Source: Phycisphaerae bacterium
GTDB lineage: Bacteria; Planctomycetota; Phycisphaerae; SM23-33
Direction: 5' to 3'
Assembly (NCBI GenBank): GCA_016782885.1
Contig: JADHXQ010000015.1
Coordinates: forward strand, 1-57,422
DNA: 57,422 bases
The position numbers and the translations under genes are program-made. Of this stretch, positions 28,245 to 35,887 are shown one piece after another (position 1 is the stretch's first letter; each line of letters opens with the position of its first letter). The notes beneath the pieces were generated by a model. That model saw only the letters and a program-made list of their open reading frames with translations. It was not told the origin of the DNA and made no database searches.

Positions 28245-28409
28245 TCTCCTGGGAATTCATCAGTTATCAGTGACGATGAATAGCGGTCGACGGCACGTCG
28301 GCCTATTCGCAACAACGACGCGACGCCGTCTGCCCTGACGCAGATCCTGTCGTATATCCTGAGCAAGCGACCCGTCCTGCGTATTAAGCGGGATTGGGAG
28401 TTTGACTGA

Positions 28410-28553
28410 TTACTGAGCCCCTTGCTCTTTCGCCAGTGGTATAAGAGGAAACATCCACGTGACGATCACAAACGCCAGACCGATCGCAATGCCACACACG
28501 TTCTCGTAGAAGACAACACTGCTGGACGATGCCACAGTCTCCACGTCGGACAC
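28410..28553 (-). CDS. Possible small single-span membrane protein
   Basis: A GTG-started frame of 47 codons encodes an acidic head (VSDVETVASSSS), a single hydrophobic span (CGIAIGLAFVIVTWMFPLIP) and a short polar tail. The composition is that of a small membrane protein rather than a random frame. GGAG lies too close to the GTG to be a normal ribosome site, which lowers confidence. No known family was recognised. Confidence 0.3.
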   Translation of the reverse strand: MSDVETVASSSSVVFYENVCGIAIGLAFVIVTWMFPLIPLAKEQGAQ

Positions 28554-28631
28554 TCCAATTCGCCGGCCACCACACTTAATTATTTCACCGCCCGACCCAC
28601 GACTTTATGATTGTCGATTATTGATAAAAAG

Positions 28632-28941
28632 CTGGCAATTGGCAACTGGTTTTTAGCAACTGGCGACGGCGAGAACGAACGACAACACCGTCGCTCCCTG
28701 CTCCGCTCTTCGAGCTATGAAGGACAGGCCGCGACAAGTGAAAGCGGCGTCGAGCCGCCGCATCTCCAGAGACTGCCCCAAAAGGCCCGAGTCAAGTGGA
28801 TTACCGGATCCTCAAACCCTGGGTTGATTATCGGGATTGTCGTCCGCCGTCGCCAGTTGCGGTTCGCCGTTCGCCGTTCGCCGTCGCCGTTCGCCGTCGC
28901 CAACTGCTCCGCCTGTGGCGGACCAGTTGCCAGTTGCCATT
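28632..28941. repeat. Inverted TGGCAACTGG/GGCGACGGCGAAC repeat with tandem TTCGCCG units
   Basis: The left part (28632-28680) reads TGGCAATTGGCAACTGGT then CAACTGGCGACGGCGAGAAC. The right part (28851-28941) carries the same words in inverted order, expanded by tandem TTCGCCG and TCGCCG units at 28862-28898. About 170 bp lie between the arms. A related word, TGGCAGTTGGCAATTGGCA, occurs near 40050. It looks like a dispersed extragenic repeat rather than a gene or CRISPR array. Confidence 0.55.
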
Positions 28942-29055
28942 CCGTTACCAAGAATCATGCTTGCAATGTTTACGGGGGCATCTTATAAGTGCCAATGTGG
29001 GTGGAAATTTGAAGAACTCCGCGGCAGCGGTTTGGCATGCAGAAAGGAGCTATCG

Positions 29056-30339
29056 ATGTCAAAGAAAATGGTAATTCATCGTCGGCAGTTTTTGAGGCGT
29101 AGTCTGGCAGCAGCGGGCGCGGCAGTGGCCTTGCCGCACTTCGTGGCCTCGAGCGCCCTGGGCAAAGGCGGCGTGGTGGCGCCGAGCGATCGGATCATAC
29201 TGGGCGCCATGGGCGTCGGTAACCGCGGGTCGTATGACCTGGGGTGCATTCTGCAGGAGCCGGACGTGCGGGTCGTGGCGATCGCCGACGTCCAGGCCGC
29301 ACGTCGCAGACGCGCCAAGGGCATGGTCGACAAGCGATACGGCGATACAAAATGCGTCACGTATCGTGATTTCCGCGAGATGTTCGCGCGGAAGGATATC
29401 GACGCGCTGCTGATCGCCACGGGTCCGAACTGGCACGTGACGGCGGCGATAATGGCCGCCAAGGCGGGCAAGGACGTCTATTGCGAAAAGCCCTGCACCA
29501 AGAACATCGCGCAAAGCCTCGAGCTGGCGGCGACGTACCAGCGGACCGGGCGGGTGTTCCAGGGCGGTATGCAGCGGCGGAACATGCCGCACTTCGCGTT
29601 CGCCGTGGAACTCGCACAGACCGGGCGGCTTGGCAAGCTTACGGAGGTGCATGCCCATCCCGGCGGGATGGGAACGTCGACCAGCGGTTGGATGCCGGCC
29701 GAAAAGGAGCCGCCCAAGGAAGAGGTGGACTGGAACATGTATCTCGGTCCGGCGGCATGGCGCCCTTACAATCGGCGGCTCATGAACGGATTCAACTTCG
29801 AGAAAGGCGGCGGACTCGTCGGCGGGGGTATACTCGAATGGGGCAGCCATTGCGTCGACCAGTGCCAGTGGGCCAACAGCGCCGACCGGACCGCGCCGGT
29901 GGAATACTGGCCGATCGAGAACGGTCAGGCGACCGCAAAGTACGCCAACGGCGTGAAGCTGGTGGTCCGCGGGGACGGATGGGGCAAGCTGGGCTCGTGC
30001 CCGGCGCGGTTCGAGGGCACCAAGGGCTGGGTCGAGACGGGCGACAACGGCGACATCAGAGTAAGCTCGCCGGAACTGCTCGTCGGGCGGGGCGAAAAGA
30101 TACGCGGGTATCCGGCGAATAACCACCTGCGCGACTTCTTCAACTGCGTCAAGACACGCGGGCTTCCGCGGGCGAACCACTTCGCGACCTGCTACACGCA
30201 CATCGCCTGCCACGCAGTCAACACCGCCATCTTCCTCAAACGCAAACTCACCTACGACCCCAAGAAAAACGAGTTCATCGGCGACAAGGAAGCAAATCGG
30301 CTGCGGTCCGAAGCGCTTCGCGAACCCTGGCGGTTGTAG
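29056..30339 (+). CDS. Tat-exported Gfo/Idh/MocA-family oxidoreductase
   Basis: This is a 427-residue protein. The start was chosen at MSKKMVIHRRQFLRRS, with AAAGGAG six bases upstream and the twin-arginine at the N-terminus. After the signal, ILGAMGVGNRGSYDLG is the NAD(P)-binding glycine loop of a Rossmann fold, and DVYCEKPCTKN is the conserved EKP motif that contacts the nicotinamide. GGGILEWGSHCVDQCQWAN belongs to the C-terminal substrate domain. Export by Tat is needed because the cofactor is bound before transport. Related planctomycete proteins are thought to oxidise or isomerise sugars; the substrate is unknown. A HEAT-repeat gene follows after 24 bp. Confidence 0.9.
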   Translation: MSKKMVIHRRQFLRRSLAAAGAAVALPHFVASSALGKGGVVAPSDRIILGAMGVGNRGSYDLGCILQEPDVRVVAIADVQAARRRRAKGMVDKRYGDTKCVTYRDFREMFARKDIDALLIATGPNWHVTAAIMAAKAGKDVYCEKPCTKNIAQSLELAATYQRTGRVFQGGMQRRNMPHFAFAVELAQTGRLGKLTEVHAHPGGMGTSTSGWMPAEKEPPKEEVDWNMYLGPAAWRPYNRRLMNGFNFEKGGGLVGGGILEWGSHCVDQCQWANSADRTAPVEYWPIENGQATAKYANGVKLVVRGDGWGKLGSCPARFEGTKGWVETGDNGDIRVSSPELLVGRGEKIRGYPANNHLRDFFNCVKTRGLPRANHFATCYTHIACHAVNTAIFLKRKLTYDPKKNEFIGDKEANRLRSEALREPWRL

Positions 30340-30363
30340 GATTCGATTCCAAGGAGAACAATA

Positions 30364-32325
30364 ATGCTTAATATTCGATCTATCACAACATATGTAATTC
30401 TGGCAACCGTGGCGGTTTGTGCGGTTGCGTTCATCCCCGCCGTCGCGGGCGCTGACGACAGCGAGACCAAGCTCATCGGCGTGCTGACCTCTGAAGCGCC
30501 CTCGCAGGAAAAGGCCATCACCTGCAAGAAACTGGCCATCTTCGGCTCGAAGGCCGCCGTCCCCGCACTGGCTCCGCTGCTGGCGGACAAGGACCTGGCG
30601 TCGTGGGCCCGGATCGCCCTGGAGGCGATTCCCGGACCGGAAGCCGACGAGGCGCTGCTCAAAGCCGCCGGCACGCTCAAAGGAAACCTGTTGATCGGTG
30701 CGATCAACTCGATGGGCGTCCGGCGCGACGAGAAGGCGGTCGATCTGCTGATCGGCAAACTCAAGGATGGCGACGCGGAAGTCGCCTCTGCCGCCGGAGA
30801 GGCGCTCGGTCGGATCGGCGGCGACAGCGCCACCGACGCGCTTAAAAAATTCCTCCCCGACGCTCCATCCGACGTTCAGTCGTCCGTCGCGTACGGGTGT
30901 ATCCTGTGCGCCGAACGGTTGCACGCCGAGGGCAAGTCCGCCGCGGCCGTCAAACTGTATGACGCCGTGCGCAAAGAGGACCTGCCCAAGCAGAGGCACA
31001 TCGAGGCCATCCGCGGCGCGATCCTCGCCAGAGGATCGGCCGGGATACCACTACTGATCGAGCAACTGAAGTCGGCGGACAAGGCGATGTTCGGCATCGG
31101 CCTGCACACAGCTCGCGAGCTGCCCGGCGGCGACGTCACCGACGCGCTGGTCGGCGAGTTGGGCAAGCTCAAACCGGACCGGCGGGCGTTTCTGATTCTC
31201 GCCCTTGCCGACCGGGGCGACCTGAAAGCCCTGCCCGCCGTACTGGCGGCCGTCAAGAGCGGACCGGTCAACGTGCGGCTCATGGCGATGGGCGCGCTGG
31301 AAGGTTTCGGCAGCGCCTCCTGCATGCCGGTCCTGCTGGACGCCGCGTTGGATCCCGATGCGGCCGTGGCGAAGAAAGCCAAATCCACAATGGTCAGACT
31401 CCCCCGAGGCGAGGTCGACGCCGACATTGTCGCCCGGCTGCCCAAAGCGTCGTCCAAGACGCGCGCGGTCCTGATTTACCTCGCCGGGCTGCGCCGGATC
31501 GAGTCGGCCCTGCCGGCCCTGATGCAATGCACCAGCGATACCGACGCCGGTTGTCGCACCGCGGCGGTGTCCGCGATCGGCACGATCGGCGGGAAGAAGC
31601 ACGTAACCAGCCTCGTGAAGGTCCTCCTGAAAACTTCCGACGCCAAGGAGCGCGATGGCATCGCCAAGGCGCTGCAGACAGTCAGCGCCCGCGCGGGGTC
31701 GACGTGCGCCGGCGACCTGATGCCGCTGGCGAAGAACAGCGAGAAAGGCATTCGCATCATCGCTTTGCGCGTGCTCGCCTGCGCCGGCGGCGCCGACGCG
31801 CTGGTCGCCGTGAAGTCCGCTCTGGCCGACAAGGACGAGGGCGTCCAGGACGAGGCGGCACGCACGCTGTCAACCTGGCCTGACAACTGGCCCGAGGACG
31901 CCGCGGTGACCGCGCCGCTGCTGGCGCTTGCCGAAACGGGCAAGAAAACATCGCACCGCATCCTCGCACTCCGCGGGTACATGCAATACGTCCGGGGCGC
32001 CAAGAAGCTTAACGAAATCCAGAAGCTGGCCAGGCTCGAGGAAGTCCTGCCGCTGACCAAGCGGCGCGAGGAGAAGTTGCTGGTGATCTCGGTGCTGGGT
32101 GAGATCCGAACCGGCGGCGCGCTGAAGATGCTGGCGACGATGGCGGGAGATTCGGCAATCGCCGAGGAAGCGTGCTCGACCATCGTCAATCTCCTGCGCA
32201 ACAGGAAAGGTGTGAAGAACGCCTCCAAACAACAGCGTCGCGCGGTCCTTGAAACGGTGGTCGCGAAAGTCAAGTCCGCCCGGACGAAGAAGACCGCGCA
32301 GCAGTTGCTCAAGGCAATTCGGTAG
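30364..32325 (+). CDS. Secreted HEAT-repeat protein
   Basis: This is a 653-residue protein with an N-terminal signal (about residues 1-30, ending AVAGA) and AAGGAG upstream of the ATG. The rest is a solenoid of HEAT or PBS-lyase-like repeats, seen as recurring pairs of helices: DLLIGKLKDGDAEVASAAGE, then ALPALMQCTSDTDAGCRTAA and ALVAVKSALADKDEGVQDEA. Such solenoids bind other proteins. It probably shares a transcript with the preceding Tat oxidoreductase and may scaffold it, which is inference from position only. Confidence 0.85.
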   Translation: MLNIRSITTYVILATVAVCAVAFIPAVAGADDSETKLIGVLTSEAPSQEKAITCKKLAIFGSKAAVPALAPLLADKDLASWARIALEAIPGPEADEALLKAAGTLKGNLLIGAINSMGVRRDEKAVDLLIGKLKDGDAEVASAAGEALGRIGGDSATDALKKFLPDAPSDVQSSVAYGCILCAERLHAEGKSAAAVKLYDAVRKEDLPKQRHIEAIRGAILARGSAGIPLLIEQLKSADKAMFGIGLHTARELPGGDVTDALVGELGKLKPDRRAFLILALADRGDLKALPAVLAAVKSGPVNVRLMAMGALEGFGSASCMPVLLDAALDPDAAVAKKAKSTMVRLPRGEVDADIVARLPKASSKTRAVLIYLAGLRRIESALPALMQCTSDTDAGCRTAAVSAIGTIGGKKHVTSLVKVLLKTSDAKERDGIAKALQTVSARAGSTCAGDLMPLAKNSEKGIRIIALRVLACAGGADALVAVKSALADKDEGVQDEAARTLSTWPDNWPEDAAVTAPLLALAETGKKTSHRILALRGYMQYVRGAKKLNEIQKLARLEEVLPLTKRREEKLLVISVLGEIRTGGALKMLATMAGDSAIAEEACSTIVNLLRNRKGVKNASKQQRRAVLETVVAKVKSARTKKTAQQLLKAIR

Positions 32326-32344
32326 AGGAACGTAAAACGAAAAC

Positions 32345-32366
32345 GGGTCAGAAATAGTTCTGATCC
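32345..32366. terminator. Hairpin between convergent genes
   Basis: GGGTCAGAA and TTCTGATCC form a nine-pair stem with one G-U pair and the loop ATAG. It lies in the 100-bp gap between the convergent HEAT-repeat and histidine-kinase genes. There is no T-tract, so it may instead be a remnant of a repeat family that carries GGGTCAGA. Confidence 0.4.
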
Positions 32367-32425
32367 TCGTCACTGGCGAAGGGCGTTATCGAGCAAGACA
32401 CAGATCATACGGTCATCGTCGGCGA

Positions 32426-35400
32426 TCAGGACTTGTATGTCGGGGTCCCCTTCGTTTCCCGCTCCAGATCGCCCGTCAGGCGCCGGACCTCCACGGCCAG
32501 GGCGGCGGCGGCCTCCTGCGCGCCTTGCAGGTCGCCAGAGCGCCCAAGGGTCTCGACGGTCTGTGCGGCGTCGACGGCGTCATTGGCGGCCAGGATACTC
32601 AGCGAACCCTTCAAAGCGTGGGCCGCCTCGGTAATGGCTTTGGGGTCGCCGCTCGATACGCCCCTCTGGACTCTCGCAAGCGACTTGGGACCCTCCGTGA
32701 GAAAGATTGCGACGAGTTCGCTGAATACATCTTCGTCGCCCCCCATGCGATTCAGGGCAACGGGCTTGTCGTAGGCGTTCTTGACGCACGGTTCGTTGGA
32801 AGGTGCGGTGGGCGTATTGTTTTTCCGCTGGGGAACATTCTCCTGATCCGGGTCCGGCAGATTGCGTTCGATGGCGTCGGCGAGGTCTTGCGGCATGATG
32901 GGTTTGGTGATGTAGTCGTTCATACCGGCGGACAGGCATTTCTCGCGGTCGGTTTTCATGGCGTTGGCGGTCAGCGCAATAATCGGGATATCGTGGTTTC
33001 GTACGGCCGAGTTTGGATCTCGGATGGCCCGGGCGGTCTCGTATCCGTCCAACTCGGGCATCTGACAGTCCATCAGAACCAGGTCGTAATCCCGGGAAGC
33101 AAGCACTTCGATTGCCTCGGCGCCATCGGCCACCGCATCAGCACGGTATCCGAACTTCGAGTTGAGAATGCGCAGGGCGATCTTCTGGTTCATGATGTTG
33201 TCTTCGGCCAGAAGAATCCGGATACGCCGCTTGCGATCCTCGCTGATCGAGTGGCGCGTGATGAGAGTCCGCGAAGGGGTTCGCCCGAGGTCCGCGGACT
33301 TGCCTGTAACCCTGCGCAGGCAGTCGAACAGTTGAGACTGCTTGATGGGCTTGAGGAGATACGCCGCGAAGCCGGCATCTCGCATTCGCCTGGCGTCGCC
33401 GCGCCTCCCGACCGAGGTCAGCATAACCATCGTCACGCCGCGGAGCGTCGAATCCGCCTTGATCTTCCGTCCGAGGGTCTCACCATCCACCCCCGGCATG
33501 AGGTAGTCCAGCAATGCAATCTGGAACGGATCGCCCTGGGATGCGGCTGTCCGCATTACCGCCAGCGCTTCATCGCTGGAGGCGGCCTCGGTGGGACGAC
33601 ATCCCCAGTTCGCCAGGTAGGTTTGCAGGATCCGGCGGTTCGTGGCGTTGTCGTCCACAACCAGCACGCGGAGGCCCTCGATATCTTCCAACTCGACAGG
33701 CGCCCGGCGCGAAGAGTCAGGCTGCTTTTCCAGCACGGCCGTGAACCAGAACGTCGAACCGGCGCCCCGCTCGCTTTCGACACCGATCTGTCCACCCATC
33801 ATTTCGACGATCTGCCTGGAGATCGCCAATCCCAGCCCCGTCCCGCCGTACTTGCGGGTCGTGGAAGCGTCCACTTGTGAAAACGACTGGAACAACCCGT
33901 CAATACTGTCGGCGGGAATGCCTATGCCCGTATCGCGAACGGTAAAGCGGATGGTTGCCTTCGTGTCGGTTTCGGCGCCCGGCATCACGGAGATCGCCAC
34001 CTCGCCGGATTCGGTGAATTTGATGGCGTTGTTCGCCAGGTTAATCAGCACCTGCCGCAATCTCCCGGGATCGCCCCGCAGCAGTGACGGTGTTTCCGGT
34101 TCAATGAAAAACGAGAATTCCAGCCCCTTCTTCTCAGCCGCAATCGCCAGGATGTCGCCGACATCTTCGGTGGCGACTCGCAGGTCGAAGTCGATCGTCT
34201 CCATCTCCAACATCCCCGCCTCGATCTTCGAGAAGTCAAGGATGTCGTTGGTCAGCGTCAGCAACTGGTCGCCGCACGTTCTGACCGTTTCGACACATTC
34301 CAGTTGTTCTCTGTCCAGGTCCGTGTCCAGAAGCAGCGCGGTCATACCGACTACACCGTTCATCGGCGTGCGAATCTCGTGGGACATATTGGCAAGAAAC
34401 TCGCTCTTGGCGGCTTTGGCGGCCCGGGCCGTCTCGGCCATCAGATTTGCCCGTTCGACTGCTTTTTTCAACTCCCGGTTCGACCCCTTCAGTTCATCCC
34501 CGGTATGGGCAAGCGCCTGTTCCGCCAGCCGCCGTTCGATCGCCGCCGAAAGCATGTGGGCCAGACCGTCGATGAGATTGCACTCTTCGGTCAGGAACGG
34601 ACCCTCGTCCAACTCCTGGCTCTCCCGGAGGTAGTAGACCTCAATGGCGCCGCGAACCTCACCCTTGATGAGGAGATCGCTTGACAGTTTCCACGGCGTC
34701 AGCTCAAAAGGTTCGGAAACATATTCCTTTCCATCGAAGATTATCCTGCCCCGAGCGATATCGGGATATCGCCATCCGGGGGGAATCGACACCAGGGTAT
34801 CCCGAAATATCTCTTGGAGTGTCTGGCGCATGGAAGTCGATCGCGACACCGCGTAGAGACACTGGATTTCCCTGATGCGTTCCCGCGTGTCAGCCAGAAG
34901 CGATGCTCTCTCGGACTCGGCTTCGCGCCGCCTGCGATCCCACGCCCCGATGACGCGGGATGCGACGCCAATCCCCGCCAATCCGAGCAGCCACAAGAGA
35001 CCATGCCCGAACCACAAAGCCGCCTCTTCGCCACGCGCCAGGGCCTCGAAAGGCGCCAGGGGAACCGATACGCTGATTCCGCCCCGGACGTCGCCGACAT
35101 TGTGTCCCTGATCGCCGTGGCATTTCAGACAACTCACTTCGACGTGGAAGGCCCGCATCATCCGCAAGTACGGCTTGCCGGAGATGTATTCGATCGAAGC
35201 CACTTCCGTCCGACCGGTCTCAAACGCCTTCAGGGCCTCGGTCTCCCACGGATCGGCTGCATTGGCCGGACGCCTGGGTTTCAGGCTGGTCAGATGCCCG
35301 CGAATCTTTCCGCCCCGCTCGGCGGTCTCGTAAACCTGCCGTGACATGTAGGCGGGGTTCATGAGCGTCAGCCGCCGCCCAGAGGGAGTGGTGATGTCTC

Positions 35401-35665
35401 GCTCGGGAATGTGAGCCAGGTGTGGGTTCGGCTGCGTGTTTTTCGCAACCGGAACATATACGCCCCCGTGCCCGGCATTCCAGTTCCGCCAGAACGTGTC
35501 CCGCTCCAGGGCCATGCCGGCTTGAATGCGAGCATACTCCTGGACCGCGCTACCCTGCCTCACCAGGCTCCACGCCAGCAAGCCCGCAATAACGAGCGTC
35601 CATATCCCCGCTAACGCCAGCACATAGCGGCGGGTCTTGGACAATTTGTGTTTGTCATCTGTCAT
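32426..35665 (-). CDS. Hybrid histidine kinase with c-type haem sensor, two receivers and Hpt
   Basis: This 1079-residue inner-membrane sensor has a membrane segment at about 14-36, then an extracytoplasmic DUF3365-like domain with a haem site CLKCH at 179-183, and a second membrane segment at about 215-240. A GAF-like region covers about 260-385. The kinase core has the phospho-His H429 (SHEIRTPMNG) and ATPase boxes NNAIKF, DTGIGIP and GGTGLGL. Receiver 1 has Asp720, receiver 2 Asp866. An Hpt domain ends the protein with His1016 in AHALKGS. It is a full phosphorelay in one chain. The haem suggests sensing of redox state, NO or oxygen. No separate response regulator with an output domain is adjacent. 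Confidence 0.93.
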   Translation of the reverse strand: MTDDKHKLSKTRRYVLALAGIWTLVIAGLLAWSLVRQGSAVQEYARIQAGMALERDTFWRNWNAGHGGVYVPVAKNTQPNPHLAHIPERDITTPSGRRLTLMNPAYMSRQVYETAERGGKIRGHLTSLKPRRPANAADPWETEALKAFETGRTEVASIEYISGKPYLRMMRAFHVEVSCLKCHGDQGHNVGDVRGGISVSVPLAPFEALARGEEAALWFGHGLLWLLGLAGIGVASRVIGAWDRRRREAESERASLLADTRERIREIQCLYAVSRSTSMRQTLQEIFRDTLVSIPPGWRYPDIARGRIIFDGKEYVSEPFELTPWKLSSDLLIKGEVRGAIEVYYLRESQELDEGPFLTEECNLIDGLAHMLSAAIERRLAEQALAHTGDELKGSNRELKKAVERANLMAETARAAKAAKSEFLANMSHEIRTPMNGVVGMTALLLDTDLDREQLECVETVRTCGDQLLTLTNDILDFSKIEAGMLEMETIDFDLRVATEDVGDILAIAAEKKGLEFSFFIEPETPSLLRGDPGRLRQVLINLANNAIKFTESGEVAISVMPGAETDTKATIRFTVRDTGIGIPADSIDGLFQSFSQVDASTTRKYGGTGLGLAISRQIVEMMGGQIGVESERGAGSTFWFTAVLEKQPDSSRRAPVELEDIEGLRVLVVDDNATNRRILQTYLANWGCRPTEAASSDEALAVMRTAASQGDPFQIALLDYLMPGVDGETLGRKIKADSTLRGVTMVMLTSVGRRGDARRMRDAGFAAYLLKPIKQSQLFDCLRRVTGKSADLGRTPSRTLITRHSISEDRKRRIRILLAEDNIMNQKIALRILNSKFGYRADAVADGAEAIEVLASRDYDLVLMDCQMPELDGYETARAIRDPNSAVRNHDIPIIALTANAMKTDREKCLSAGMNDYITKPIMPQDLADAIERNLPDPDQENVPQRKNNTPTAPSNEPCVKNAYDKPVALNRMGGDEDVFSELVAIFLTEGPKSLARVQRGVSSGDPKAITEAAHALKGSLSILAANDAVDAAQTVETLGRSGDLQGAQEAAAALAVEVRRLTGDLERETKGTPTYKS

Positions 35666-35887
35666 AGTGCTGATTTGCCAGTGTCACCTACAGACGTCAC
35701 CAACCTTGCCTGGCCATGCCGCCAATGCTGATACCCGCGGGTTTGCACGACTGTTCCTCCCGCACCGGTACCAACCCTATGTTTTTTCGGGCATTTCACG
35801 GGGCTACTTGAATACCGCATTCGATTATCGGCAGGGGCTTTTCAGGTGTGTAAACGGGCCACGCAGACCGGCGGTGCAAGGGGCGCC

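Larger units (their letters stand above)
28245..29055. other. Long intergenic region with repeats, no secure gene
   Basis: Eight hundred bases separate metY from the next gene. It holds a possible 47-codon frame on the minus strand (28410-28553) and a repeat with inverted, partly tandem arms (28632-28941). The longer plus-strand frames crossing it run through the repeats and do not look like proteins. A strong ribosome site, AAAGGAG at 29043, belongs to the downstream oxidoreductase gene. Confidence 0.6.

Noticed and set aside
28862..28898. Tandem TTCGCCG units as a CRISPR array
   Set aside because: Units are 6-7 bp with no spacers and no cas genes nearby.
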